This document shows positions 33,822 to 43,086 of a DNA stretch of 64,000 nucleotides, one piece after another (positions within the stretch are counted from its first letter, which is position 1; each line of letters starts with the position of its first letter). The notes below the pieces were generated by a model that had not been told where the DNA came from, did not search any database, and saw only the letters and a program-made list of their open reading frames with translations. The DNA comes from Pseudanabaena sp. FACHB-2040 (GTDB lineage: Bacteria; Cyanobacteriota; Cyanobacteriia; Phormidesmidales; Phormidesmidaceae), in assembly GCF_014696715.1 (NCBI RefSeq), contig NZ_JACJQO010000010.1, positions 186,001 through 250,000 of the forward strand, given 5' to 3'. The translations under genes and the position numbers were made by a program.

Positions 33822-35263
33822 CTGCAGGGTTGCCAAGTGCCATGAAAGCTAGGAGGGATGACCTGAGGCAACCCTAGCCGACAGACGGGAGGCTGATCTA
33901 ACCTGTCGCTGTCGTAAATCCAGACTTCGCTGCTGTGGGTGTTGCCGTCGTAGACCACCGTGAGAATCCAACCCTGCTGAGGGTCGGTGGCATCGGATGC
34001 ATAGATGGGTTCGGCCGGATAGCGATGGGTGCCAGCATCAGCGACAGTCAGGGTGCCGGTGGCTGGGTCGAGGCGTGCGATCGCACCAAATATTTCTCCT
34101 TGACCCTCATCTTCTGGGCGATTTATCGAGAGAAAGATAGGAGCCGTCTCTGGATCGGCGTCGGCAGGGACAACCGGAAACTCACAGTGGCGGTCAACCA
34201 GCAGCTGGCGTTCCAGAATTTCAGCCGTTTGAGGAGCAATTCGCAGCCGCCAAAGCTGGCTAGGAGCAGAGGTTTTGATCTGCCCGCTAGCAATCTCCTT
34301 GAGGTTTTGGTTAGTGGCAAAGTCAGGATAGGCCACCACATCCAGCACGATATCGCCGTCTTGGTTCAGGTAGCCGTTGCCAAAATGCCACTGATACCAC
34401 GGATCGACCTGATTCCAGCCAACCACTTCGCCACTGTCGGCATCGATCACCACGATCTGAGTGCCGCGTTTGGGTTGCCACATCAGCGAATCGCTGAAGC
34501 TTTGCAGGGCCAGCACAGCAGGCAGAGCATTCAGGCGCACCGGAGGTACGCAAAAAACTAGATAGCGATCGGCCAGCACAAAGTCGTGAATCAGCGGAAT
34601 GCCGTTGAGATCAAGGCTGTGCTTGGTCTGAATGCGGCCATCGGCCCCGCTGCGATACACATTGAGAGTGGCATTGGCTCCAGCCACTAGGCCAAAGTTA
34701 AAGATGTCGCCTGTGCGCGGGTGGCGCTTGGGGTGGGCCGAATAGGGTTCACCGCCACTGAGGCTATCTAAACTGTCTGACCCTAGCGTGGCTAGGGTCT
34801 CTGGGTCGAGGGCATGGGGCAAGCCGCCTTCCCACAGCGCCAGCAGCCGATCTGGCAGCGCCAGCACCGAAGTATTGGCCGGATTTTTGAGTTGAGATTT
34901 TAGCCGCTTCAGGAAACCCTGGGCAGGCAACGTGCCATATCCCCGATAAAGCAGGCAGTCTTGTTCTGCCTCAGCTTCGTAACCCGCAGAGCGAACATAG
35001 CGGTAAGTGCCCGTTGGCGTCTCTCCCGTAAGCCGCACGGCCAGCACGGCCCCGTCGCCATCAAACCAGTGGCCCACCCGATCACCGCCGCGCTCTAGCC
35101 GAGCAGGCCCGTTGCGATAGAGCACCCCCCGCAACCCCGAGGGCACCTGGCCTGCCAATACCGGCAGTGTCGTCGTCGCAAATTCGACCGCTGGAGATGC
35201 GATCGCACCCGCCCACGCTTTCTTGCCTGCAGTCCCTTGCCTAGGAGGTGACTTCAAAACCAT
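33818..35263 (-). CDS. carotenoid cleavage oxygenase family protein
   Basis: This is a non-haem iron dioxygenase of the RPE65/CCD family (seven-bladed propeller), which cleaves carotenoids or apocarotenoids. The four iron-ligand histidines can be placed in HPRTGDIFNFG, LIHDFVLADRYLVF, QWHFGNGY and SFHGTW. VLYRNGPARLERGGD and HWFDGDGAVLAV are conserved N-terminal features. I use ATG 35263, with AGGGG five bases upstream, rather than the TTG at 35278. The result is about 481 residues. The substrate cannot be inferred. The ocp locus 18 kb away shows that keto-carotenoids are probably made in the cell. Confidence 0.92.
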   Translation of the reverse strand: MVLKSPPRQGTAGKKAWAGAIASPAVEFATTTLPVLAGQVPSGLRGVLYRNGPARLERGGDRVGHWFDGDGAVLAVRLTGETPTGTYRYVRSAGYEAEAEQDCLLYRGYGTLPAQGFLKRLKSQLKNPANTSVLALPDRLLALWEGGLPHALDPETLATLGSDSLDSLSGGEPYSAHPKRHPRTGDIFNFGLVAGANATLNVYRSGADGRIQTKHSLDLNGIPLIHDFVLADRYLVFCVPPVRLNALPAVLALQSFSDSLMWQPKRGTQIVVIDADSGEVVGWNQVDPWYQWHFGNGYLNQDGDIVLDVVAYPDFATNQNLKEIASGQIKTSAPSQLWRLRIAPQTAEILERQLLVDRHCEFPVVPADADPETAPIFLSINRPEDEGQGEIFGAIARLDPATGTLTVADAGTHRYPAEPIYASDATDPQQGWILTVVYDGNTHSSEVWIYDSDRLDQPPVCRLGLPQVIPPSFHGTWQPCS

Positions 35264-35495
35264 AGAACCCCTACTCAATCAAGCCCATAGCATCCGGCAC
35301 AATCCCAAAACCGCGCCTCAACTACACTCTAGATCACTCACCCCAACTCTGCTTTCAAAGCAAGGCACCCCTACCCGCAAGAAATCCTCCCCATCTCCCA
35401 GCCCAAAACCTTAATCCCCCAATAAACCCCCTTTAATCGGGAGGCTGCCTGACTGGAGTATTCTGCTGTCGAAAGCAGCCGTTGGCCCTCAGCCT

Positions 35496-36032
35496 ATGCC
35501 CAAGTTTATTGTGTACGCTTGCCCCACCGGGGAGTTGGCGAGTCAGGTGCAGCGGTTTTTTGAAGAGAGCCGCCGGGTTTTTGGCCCCAATGCAGCCCAT
35601 GCCTATATGCCTCATTGCACCCTGCTTAGCTTTTTTGAAGAAACTCCAAACTCGGTGCCGCTCTATACTCAGTCGCTAACGCGGGCCTATAAGCGGGCGT
35701 TGCGATCGCAACCTACACCTGCGATCGCTGTGACAGGATTTGCCTTTCGGCCTGACTGGCACGGGCTGGAGCTAGCATCGCCCTGGCTTAGGCAGCTAAT
35801 GGTCAATTTTGCCTCCACCACACACTCTCCCACCCGTAAAGGCGGACTCCGGTTGAAAGACTGGCTGCACCTGAGCTTAGCCTACGAGTTCTCGCCCGAT
35901 CAGGCCAAAGGTCTATCTCAAATGGCTACCGAGCTGATCGACCCCGCCGCTGCTGTTACTTGGGAGCTCCGCTACTACCAGAGAAATCAAGACGACCACT
36001 GGATCTGTCATCAGGTTTTGCCGCTGACCTAA
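35496..36032 (+). CDS. 2H phosphoesterase-like protein
   Basis: Two His-x-Thr/Ser motifs are spaced as in the 2H phosphoesterase fold: H40-C-T-L in AYMPHCTLLSFF and H125-L-S-L in DWLHLSLAY. The family hydrolyses or makes 2',3'-cyclic nucleotide bonds. The 178-residue size matches single-domain members. The N-terminus MPKFIVYACP is a typical beta-strand start. Substrate unknown; a role in RNA end processing is possible. Confidence 0.8.
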   Translation: MPKFIVYACPTGELASQVQRFFEESRRVFGPNAAHAYMPHCTLLSFFEETPNSVPLYTQSLTRAYKRALRSQPTPAIAVTGFAFRPDWHGLELASPWLRQLMVNFASTTHSPTRKGGLRLKDWLHLSLAYEFSPDQAKGLSQMATELIDPAAAVTWELRYYQRNQDDHWICHQVLPLT

Positions 36033-36370
36033 AGGAGCGTTTACCTGATCCGGGGTTTCTGAATCGCTCGACAGATTTTGAAGGAGCTTTCGCAGCAGCT
36101 TTTTATCCTAAAAGACAGATACCGGAGCAATGAGTTTCCTCCGCACAACTCGTCATCCGAGAGATTTCGCTTAGGCAGCCCGTTGTTAAGTTAAAGCCAA
36201 TCGGCTGTTGAATTCGGTCTGTTGTTGGTGAACCAATACTAAGTTTTCTTAGAAGCTCCCTAAGACAGGCTATAAATCGTAAAAATCACCAAGACTTATC
36301 CCCAAGCCTTGGGCAACAGCTCAAGCCCCCAATGCTCGACTCCGTTGCTTCCACACACAGGTACTCACCC

Positions 36371-36709
36371 ATGCAAAGCGATCTCTGTTGGCTGGCGGTT
36401 TTAGTTCCAGCTATTGTGCTTAGTCCCGCTGTGGCTCAAGCTAACACTGCAACCGAAGGGGCCAGCAGCCTGATGCCCCTGGAACTGAGAGCTGTTTCAG
36501 CCGAGCCCGATACCAACAATCTCACTACGGCAGCTGATCAAATCAATCAATCACTCACCCCTGCAGATACTGGCATAGTGAGTGTCACCGACGAGATGCC
36601 ATTTCTTAATGATCTGCTGGATGAGAATGGAGACATCGCCCTGCCAATGGGCCTTACTGTCTTCACTACATTGGGAGATCCCTCCATTGGTTTTGGCTCA
36701 AACTTCTAA
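36371..36709 (+). CDS. small exported hypothetical protein
   Basis: From ATG 36371, with AGG nine bases upstream, the product is about 112 residues. It has a signal peptide (MQSDLCWLAVLVPAIVLSPA, cleavage after AQA). The mature part is acidic and Thr/Asn-rich and ends in a Gly/Phe-rich strand (GDPSIGFGSNF). The upstream ATG at 36332 would put a charged extension before the signal sequence. No family recognised. The 300 bases before it (36033-36331) hold no gene. Confidence 0.65.
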   Translation: MQSDLCWLAVLVPAIVLSPAVAQANTATEGASSLMPLELRAVSAEPDTNNLTTAADQINQSLTPADTGIVSVTDEMPFLNDLLDENGDIALPMGLTVFTTLGDPSIGFGSNF

Positions 36710-36729
36710 TAGCTTGTTAAGACTGTGGT

Positions 36730-37407
36730 ATGAGCAAAATACCGCATTCCCCATCGGCAGCTTTTAGGGACCGGGTAGAGGCTGGGCAACACCTCGCCAA
36801 AGCGCTCCTAAAGTACGAACGCCAGCCTCAGACCTGGGTGTTGGCGCTGCCGCGAGGCGGTGTCCCGGTGGGAGCAGAAATTGCTAAGGCCCTCTCTCTG
36901 CCGCTAGACGTGTGCCTAGTGCGGAAACTGGGGGTGCCAGGGCAGGCGGAACTGGCAATGGGAGCCATTGCCTCCCACGGGGTGCAAATTCTTAATCACG
37001 ACATCATCCGGCGCATGAACATTGCTACAGAGGATATCCAGCGTGTAGCAACCGCCGAAGCTGAGGAACTTCAAAGACGCGATCGCACCTACCGCCCCAA
37101 CAAGCCGCCGCTCGATATCCAGGGTCAGGCCATAATCTTAGTAGACGACGGCATTGCTACAGGCTCTACTCTAAAAGCCGCTATTAGTGTGCTGCGGCAG
37201 CAGCAGCCTCAGCGCATCGTGGTGGCCGTGCCGGTCGCGCCTCCCAGCACTGTTGAAGAACTGCGCCAGGAGGTTGACGAAGTTGTTTGTCTAGCCCAGC
37301 CTGACCCGCTCTACTCCATCAGCCTGTGGTATGGGCACTTCGACCAAACCAGCGATGAAACCGTCTGTAAACTCCTACAGCAAAACCGCAATAGCCAGCT
37401 CAACTAA
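36730..37407 (+). CDS. phosphoribosyltransferase domain protein
   Basis: The type I PRTase fold is evident from VLALPRGGVPVGAEIAKAL and the PRPP-binding loop ILVDDGIATGSTLKAA. The family includes many proteins of unknown substrate in cyanobacteria, often fused to dienelactone hydrolase domains elsewhere. Here the domain stands alone in 225 residues, with a short C-terminal extension. It begins 20 bases after the exported protein gene and may be co-transcribed. Confidence 0.88.
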   Translation: MSKIPHSPSAAFRDRVEAGQHLAKALLKYERQPQTWVLALPRGGVPVGAEIAKALSLPLDVCLVRKLGVPGQAELAMGAIASHGVQILNHDIIRRMNIATEDIQRVATAEAEELQRRDRTYRPNKPPLDIQGQAIILVDDGIATGSTLKAAISVLRQQQPQRIVVAVPVAPPSTVEELRQEVDEVVCLAQPDPLYSISLWYGHFDQTSDETVCKLLQQNRNSQLN

Positions 37408-37517
37408 CACCAATTCTTTGAAGTCTAGCTACGGATGGTCTGCACTGGAGGGGCAGGGGCCTGCACCTAGTGCAACGCCTACGGCTCCAACAGAGAGAAC
37501 TGCTGTGAGCGCAACGA

Positions 37518-38351
37518 TCACACCAACAAATGACCGAAGCTGCTGCCGCTGAGCTGCAGTCCCAAAAACAGCAGAAACAGCGCAAACGCTACCTTGAGCT
37601 GTTGTCCGGGCAGCACGTGGGATAGGTGTGTTCCTAACGGTGCTCCCAGCACCGTGAAGGGCGCAACAATCCCCACCGCAGGCCAGTAGACATAACCAGT
37701 CGCCAGGGGGATAGCGTCAGTCTGCCCCGCCGTCAGCAAACAGGCCAGCGTGCCAATCAGCGCAATAGGCAGCGTAAAAGAGGCCGAGGTGCCGCTAGCC
37801 TGACTGATGGGTAGTCCAGCTAGCAGCAAAAACGGCACGCTAATTGCGCCGCCGCCAATACCCAAAATGCCTGACTTAAAACCGATTGCTATCCCCACTA
37901 GAGCCGTCAGCCAGGGCCGAGGGGTGCTCGCTTCCCGAGGCATGACTCGCCAATCTAGCAGCATTTTCAGCGAGACAAACAGCAGAAACAGGCCAAAGAC
38001 CAGCTCTAGCCAGTCTGTAGAGAGGTGGTTAGCCATCAGGCCGCCCAGGATTACCCCAATCCCGATGAAGCCCATGATGGCGCGAAAAATATGCCAATGC
38101 ACGTCCCCCCGGCGGTGATGAAACCAGGTCGAAGAGGCGGCAGTAAAAATCATGATGCACATGGAGGTGCCGCCAGCCAAATGCATCAAGGCTGTGTGCG
38201 GCAGATCCATCAGGCTGAACAGATAGAACAACCCTGGCACAATCACCATCCCGCCACCAATCCCAAACAGTCCCGACAGCGTTCCTGCAATCAGTCCTAG
38301 CCCAGCAAACAAAAGCAGATTCAAGGCGCTATCTATAGCCACTGCGCGCAC
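37518..38351 (-). CDS. sulfite exporter TauE/SafE family permease
   Basis: The protein of about 277 residues has eight to nine membrane helices. It carries the two internally repeated TauE/SafE signatures, GLGLIAGTLSGLFGIGGGMV near the N-terminus and GFKSGILGIGGGAISVPFLL in the second half. Family members move sulfite, sulfonates or other organic anions across the plasma membrane. The substrate here is unknown. The start is a GTG at 38351. Convergent with the PRTase gene. Confidence 0.9.
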   Translation of the reverse strand: MRAVAIDSALNLLLFAGLGLIAGTLSGLFGIGGGMVIVPGLFYLFSLMDLPHTALMHLAGGTSMCIMIFTAASSTWFHHRRGDVHWHIFRAIMGFIGIGVILGGLMANHLSTDWLELVFGLFLLFVSLKMLLDWRVMPREASTPRPWLTALVGIAIGFKSGILGIGGGAISVPFLLLAGLPISQASGTSASFTLPIALIGTLACLLTAGQTDAIPLATGYVYWPAVGIVAPFTVLGAPLGTHLSHVLPGQQLKVAFALFLLFLGLQLSGSSFGHLLV

Positions 38352-38579
38352 TCCAAAAGGCTGTTCGCGTTTCTAGCCCATCTGCCCAGAAAAGGGGTAT
38401 TAAGCCATCTGCCTCTTTGCATTCAAATGCCCATAATTGACGCATTTCTAATTATTAGAAATTGGTCAGAGGTAATACAAATAACATTTGTGAAGAATTG
38501 CAACTGTTGCTGTCGCCGCCTTTTTGAGGTGACCGTTTGATAAGCTGAAACGATTGTCAACAGCGCACAGGAGACGCTC

Positions 38580-40136
38580 ATGGGACAGCCGACCCAGGGA
38601 GTGATAGCCGCCGGGCACCCACTTACAGCCGCAGCCGGTGCAGACATGCTGCGGCAGGGCGGCAACGCCTTTGATGCCGCTGTTGCTGCCGTATTTACAG
38701 CTTGCGTCACAGAGTCGACCTTGACTTCGGTGGCAGGTGGCGGCTTTCTGCTGGCCCATACTGCGGAGGGGGAAGACGTTCTCTTTGACTTTTTTTGCCA
38801 GACCCCTGCTGCCAAAAACATTGGCAAACCGCCTGACTTCTACCCCATTCAGGCCAATTTTGGCGATGCAGTGCAGGAGTTTCATGTGGGGCTGGGGTCG
38901 ATGGCGGTTCCTGGCAACCTGGCCGGACTGCTGACAGTGCATCGTCGCTTGGGCCGACTGCCCTTAGCAGCTGTGGTAGAACCAGCTGTGCACTGGGCCA
39001 AACAGGGGGTTGAAATTGACGAATTCCGAGCCTACTGCTTTGAGCTGCTGGCCCCTATTTTGACGGCGACTGCTGGGGCTCGTGCATTCTATGCGCCTCA
39101 GGGGCACCTGCTGCGGCAGGGGGATTGTTTGGCCATGCCAGAGTTTGCCGACTTTTTGACTCGGCTGATCAAAGCTGGGCCAGAGGACTTTTACCAGGGT
39201 GAACTGGCTCAGCAGATTGTCTATGACTGTCAGCAGGCAGGCGGCTATCTAAGCCTGACAGACCTGCAGAACTATCGAGTGATTGAACGCAAACCCCTAA
39301 GCATTCGGTACCGGGGCACGACTCTGCTGACCAACCCGCCTCCCAGTACCGGGGGCACGCTGATTGCCTTTGCCCTGAAGGTGCTGGAGCAGGCTCCTGT
39401 AAACTCGCTGCAGCCTGGCAGTCCGGCCTATTTGGCCCTGCTGCGAGAGGCCATGAGCCTGACCAACCAGGCCCGCCGGGATGGGTACGACGCTAATCTT
39501 TATCAGGCCAATATTGCCGAGTGGTTCTTAGGAGAATCGCACCTGGCCTACTACCATGACTCCTACCGGGGGGCTGTGAATAAGTGGGGCAGCACTACCC
39601 ACGTCAGCGTTGTCGATGGGGAGGGCAATGCGGCTAGCGTCACAACCTCTAACGGGGAAGGATCGTCTTACGTTATTCCTGGCACGGGCATTATGGTGAA
39701 CAATATGTTGGGGGAAGAAGACCTCAACCCGCAGGGATTTCACCAGTGGCAGCCCAACCAGCGAATCTCTTCCATGATGGCTCCGACAATGGTGCTGCAG
39801 GGTAATCGACCTCAGCTAGTGATGGGGTCAGGCGGCTCCAACCGCATTCGGACGGCAATTTTGCAGGTTATTCTCAATACCGTTGATTTCGGGATGTCTT
39901 TGGAAGAAGCCGTTAGTGCCCCCCGTGTCCATTGGGAGCGCGATACCTTCCACCTAGAGCCGGGGTTTGATCGCGCAGCGCTGGAGGCTGCGAGCGTGGG
40001 AATGGCTGACAAAAAGATTTGGTGGCAGCAGCCCAATATGTTCTTTGGCGGTGTTCATTCAGTGGCAATTCAGTCTGACGGTTCGCTTATGGGAGCAGGC
40101 GATGCCCGACGTGCGGGTGCGATCGCACAGCCCTAA
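38580..40136 (+). CDS. ggt: gamma-glutamyltransferase (glutathione hydrolase family)
   Basis: This Ntn-hydrolase cleaves gamma-glutamyl bonds after autocatalytic processing. The catalytic Thr is T339 in KWGSTTHVSVVD, the new N-terminus of the small subunit. PGTGIMVNNMLGEED and the oxyanion-hole region MGSGGSNRIRTAI are conserved. DMLRQGGNAFDAAVAA and TSVAGGGFLL in the large subunit are typical. At 518 residues it lacks a visible signal peptide, so it may stay in the cytoplasm, unlike the E. coli enzyme. GGAGA precedes the ATG. Confidence 0.93.
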   Translation: MGQPTQGVIAAGHPLTAAAGADMLRQGGNAFDAAVAAVFTACVTESTLTSVAGGGFLLAHTAEGEDVLFDFFCQTPAAKNIGKPPDFYPIQANFGDAVQEFHVGLGSMAVPGNLAGLLTVHRRLGRLPLAAVVEPAVHWAKQGVEIDEFRAYCFELLAPILTATAGARAFYAPQGHLLRQGDCLAMPEFADFLTRLIKAGPEDFYQGELAQQIVYDCQQAGGYLSLTDLQNYRVIERKPLSIRYRGTTLLTNPPPSTGGTLIAFALKVLEQAPVNSLQPGSPAYLALLREAMSLTNQARRDGYDANLYQANIAEWFLGESHLAYYHDSYRGAVNKWGSTTHVSVVDGEGNAASVTTSNGEGSSYVIPGTGIMVNNMLGEEDLNPQGFHQWQPNQRISSMMAPTMVLQGNRPQLVMGSGGSNRIRTAILQVILNTVDFGMSLEEAVSAPRVHWERDTFHLEPGFDRAALEAASVGMADKKIWWQQPNMFFGGVHSVAIQSDGSLMGAGDARRAGAIAQP

Positions 40137-40149
40137 TCGCACAGCCCTG
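40122..40149. repeat. 14-bp tandem duplication spanning the ggt stop
   Basis: ATCGCACAGCCCTA is followed directly by ATCGCACAGCCCTG (13 of 14 identical). It contains partial HIP1 sequence and overlaps the ggt stop codon. It looks like a slippage product. Confidence 0.7.
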
Positions 40150-40253
40150 ATCGCAATAGCCTCGAACCCATTACCTCAATCACCCCCCTAGCGCTGAAGC
40201 TGAAAATGACCGAGCCAGGTATTATCTAGACAGCTTTTTCTGAGTCAAGCCTC

Positions 40254-40976
40254 ATGAATGTTCTGGGTACCGTCATCGGTATTATTGCCTTAGCAATTGC
40301 CCCCATCGCCTTTTTGCTCTGGTTCTTCTATACCCGCGACAAGCTCAACCCCGAACCGCGCGGTTTGATTCTCAAAATCTTTCTGCTGGGGATGCTGGCA
40401 GCTATTCCCGTCGTGCTGATTCAGTGGTTGCTGCCCCTTCCTCGGTTTTGGGTTGCGATCGCAATTGTGCCAATCGTGGCCGAGATTGCAAAATACTGCA
40501 TGGTGCGCTGGGGAGCCTACGACTCAGCAGAATTTGACGAACCTGTAGACGGCATCATTTTTGCTGCTGTTGTGGGCTTGGGGTTTGCCACTTTAGAAAA
40601 TATTGTCGTCTTGCTGCTGACCTACTTCACTGTCACCAGCGTCACCGTTCCTGGATCCGGGCTGCCCTTCTCACCGCTGCAGGCCGTGCTCGATCTTTTT
40701 GCCGTCAGAGGACTGCTAGGTGCACTCGGCCACGCCCTCTGGTCTAGCTTCTGGGGCTACGGGTTAGGCTTCACTAAGTTTCCAGATGGCCACTCCAAAG
40801 GTCTAGTCGGCAAAGGCCTGCTAGCCGCGATCTTGTCCTACGCCCTCTTCAACGCGCTGGCCCTATCCCCCGGTCTGCTGCCCCGACTGGCCATGGTGCT
40901 GCTGCTGGCAATCTCCTGGTTCGCCGTCATGCGAGGCATGGGGCGGGCGCTGGAGATGTCGCCGTTGAGAGAGTGA
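40254..40976 (+). CDS. PrsW-family intramembrane metalloprotease
   Basis: The 240-residue, roughly eight-helix protein has the PrsW/CPBP-like conserved sites: IVAEIAKYCMVRWG (Glu pair region), VGLGFATLENIVVL and GALGHALWSSFWGYGLG (His). In Bacillus, PrsW starts regulated cleavage of anti-sigma factors. Cyanobacterial members have no assigned substrate. Short N-terminal membrane segment, no signal peptide. The gene stands alone, 118 bases after ggt. Confidence 0.88.
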   Translation: MNVLGTVIGIIALAIAPIAFLLWFFYTRDKLNPEPRGLILKIFLLGMLAAIPVVLIQWLLPLPRFWVAIAIVPIVAEIAKYCMVRWGAYDSAEFDEPVDGIIFAAVVGLGFATLENIVVLLLTYFTVTSVTVPGSGLPFSPLQAVLDLFAVRGLLGALGHALWSSFWGYGLGFTKFPDGHSKGLVGKGLLAAILSYALFNALALSPGLLPRLAMVLLLAISWFAVMRGMGRALEMSPLRE

Positions 40977-41035
40977 GGCGGAGAGTAGGAGCAGGGAATC
41001 AAGATGGCGTTACTATTTCCCCCGCTTCCCCGCCC

Positions 41036-41100
41036 CTAATCCACCCTCCCACCCATCCACCCTCCCACCTATCCACCCCTTCACCCATCCACCCCTCACC
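41036..41100 (+). repeat. degenerate CCACCC/CATCCACCC microsatellite-like tract
   Basis: About 65 bases consist of variations on CATCCACCCTCCCAC, strongly C-rich on the plus strand with almost no G. It ends immediately before the ATG of the VOC gene and thus replaces a normal ribosome binding site. Slippage-generated low-complexity sequence is the simplest explanation. Confidence 0.75.
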
Positions 41101-41102
41101 CC

Positions 41103-41555
41103 ATGCCCCACCCCACCCTAAAACCTGGCCTCCTTCGACGAGTCCACCATATTGCTCTTAATGTGCGCAGCTTAGAGGCATCCCGCCGCTTCTATGGCAC
41201 GCTGCTGGGCCTTCATGAGCTGACGGGAGAGGACGTTCCCAGCACCTTGAAGGAGCTGGTGGCTAGTGGTAAGGTGGCTAACTTTGTCACGCCTGATGGG
41301 ACGGTGCTGGACCTGTTTTGCACCCCAGACTTGCTGCCACCTCACCCTGACCCTGAGAAAGCCTTTACTCGGGCGAATCATTTGGCCTTTGACATTGCCC
41401 CAGAAGATTTCGATGCTGCCGTAGAGGTGCTGCATCAGCATCAGGTGCCCATTGATCATGGGCCAGTCAGTCGACCGACTGGGCGAGGAATTTACTTCTA
41501 TGACCCAGACGGTTTTTTGGTTGAGATTCGCTGTGATCCGGCGATGGCAGGGTAG
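41103..41555 (+). CDS. VOC-superfamily (glyoxalase/dioxygenase-like) protein
   Basis: The 150-residue protein carries two beta-alpha-beta-beta-beta modules: VHHIALNVRSLEASRRFYGT at the start and NHLAFDIAPEDFDAAVEVL later, ending GIYFYDPDGFLVEIRCD. His in VHHIAL, His in NHLAF and Glu in LVEIR are potential metal ligands. It could be a glyoxalase I-like enzyme, a dioxygenase or a resistance-type binding protein; the sequence does not decide. No Shine-Dalgarno site is visible because of the preceding C-rich tract. Confidence 0.85.
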   Translation: MPHPTLKPGLLRRVHHIALNVRSLEASRRFYGTLLGLHELTGEDVPSTLKELVASGKVANFVTPDGTVLDLFCTPDLLPPHPDPEKAFTRANHLAFDIAPEDFDAAVEVLHQHQVPIDHGPVSRPTGRGIYFYDPDGFLVEIRCDPAMAG

Positions 41556-41560
41556 AGCCA

Positions 41561-43048
41561 GTGGGGAACAGGCCGCATTTTGAGGAACAGAGTCAGGCTC
41601 CGCTACTGGAGGCGCTGGCCCAAAGTATTCGGCGGGATCATGCGCCGTTTTATGCGCCGGGGCATAAGCGGGGGCAGGGCACTCCCGCGCCGCTAAAAGC
41701 ATTGCTGGGGGAATCGGTCTTTAGGGCAGATTTGCCGGAGCTGCCTGAACTGGACAATCTGTTTGCGCCCGAGGGTGCGATCGCACAAGCCCAATCTCTA
41801 GCAGCAGCAGCCTTTGGCGCTGAGCAGACCTGGTTTCTAGCCAATGGCTCAACTTGCGGCATCGAGGCAGCGCTGCTGGCGGTCTGTCGGCCTGGTGACA
41901 AGATTATTGTGCCTCGCAATGCCCATCAGTCCGTGGTCTCGGCCCTGATTTTGACGGGAGCGGTGCCGGTCTGGGTGCAGCCCTGGGTGGACCCGGACTG
42001 GGATTTGGTGCAGGGAGTGGAGGTGGATGCGATCGCACAAGCCCTAGCGGCTCATCCCGACTGCTGCGCTGTTCTTTTAGTTTCGCCGACCTACCAGGGG
42101 ATCTGCTCCGACATAGCAGCGATTGCGGGTCTGTGCCACGAGCGGCGAATTCCTCTGCTGGTAGACGAAGCTCACGGGCCACATTTTGCCTTTCATCCCG
42201 ATTTGCCCACCCCGGCCCTGGCTGCCGGCGCTGATTTGGTAGTGCAGTCTACCCACAAGGTGCTATCGGCTTTGACCCAAGCCTCAATGCTGCATGTCCG
42301 GTGCGATCGCATTGATCGATCCCGGCTGCAAAAGGCGCTGCAGCTCACCCAGTCCACCAGCCCCAGCTACCTGCTTTTGGCCTCATTAGATGCAGCGCGG
42401 CAACAGATGGCCTTGGAGGGTAGAGAGCAAATGGCGGCAGTATTGTCCCTAGCGCAAACTGTGCGAGAGCGGCTGAAAGCGCTGCCCGGTCTGCGTGTGT
42501 TTGAGCAGCCGGTAGCAGATAGGGGCTGCTACCAGCTTGATTTGACTCGGCTGACGGTTGAGGTATCTGGTTTGGGTCTTAGCGGGTTTGCTGCCGATGC
42601 CCTGCTGCATGAAGAGTTAGGGGTCACCGCCGAGCTGCCAACCCTAAGGCACCTGACCTTCATTCTTAGCCTGGGCAACTCGCCAGCCGATGGCGAGCGG
42701 CTGGTGCAGGCGTTGAAAGAACTCAGCCAGCGCTATGACGGCCCGCCATCGGCAGATCACACAGAGGTGCTGGCTGAGTCAAGAGTGGCTGCGGCCATCC
42801 AAGTGCCTGACCTGCTGCCTAGAGATGCCTTCTTTGCGGCAGCCGAAACGGTGCCTGCCGCTGAAGCTATTGGTCGCCTGAGTGGCGAGACGCTCTGCCC
42901 TTATCCACCAGGCATTCCTCTGGTGCTGCCGGGAGAAGCCATCACAGCACAAGCGCTACAATCCCTACAGTGTATTCGCCAGGCTGGTGGGTATGTGACC
43001 GGCTGCGCTGACTCAACGCTCGCTACCCTAACGGTAATTAGGGGTTGA
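41561..43048 (+). CDS. Orn/Lys/Arg decarboxylase-type PLP enzyme
   Basis: The 495-residue fold-type I PLP enzyme has FYAPGHKRGQG at the N-terminus, FLANGSTCGIEAALLAVC, DEAHGPHFAFH and the Schiff-base lysine K233 in STHKVLSALTQ. The C-terminal domain has the family's CPYPPGIPLVLPGE motif. It resembles the short cyanobacterial/Bacillus SpeA-like decarboxylases that act on arginine, lysine or related amino acids. Substrate not decided. GTG start, five bases after the VOC stop, with no strong ribosome binding site, so translational coupling is likely. Confidence 0.9.
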   Translation: MGNRPHFEEQSQAPLLEALAQSIRRDHAPFYAPGHKRGQGTPAPLKALLGESVFRADLPELPELDNLFAPEGAIAQAQSLAAAAFGAEQTWFLANGSTCGIEAALLAVCRPGDKIIVPRNAHQSVVSALILTGAVPVWVQPWVDPDWDLVQGVEVDAIAQALAAHPDCCAVLLVSPTYQGICSDIAAIAGLCHERRIPLLVDEAHGPHFAFHPDLPTPALAAGADLVVQSTHKVLSALTQASMLHVRCDRIDRSRLQKALQLTQSTSPSYLLLASLDAARQQMALEGREQMAAVLSLAQTVRERLKALPGLRVFEQPVADRGCYQLDLTRLTVEVSGLGLSGFAADALLHEELGVTAELPTLRHLTFILSLGNSPADGERLVQALKELSQRYDGPPSADHTEVLAESRVAAAIQVPDLLPRDAFFAAAETVPAAEAIGRLSGETLCPYPPGIPLVLPGEAITAQALQSLQCIRQAGGYVTGCADSTLATLTVIRG

Positions 43049-43086
43049 AAAACCTCCCGTCCCAATACTCTTTTCGGCTTGTTTGT

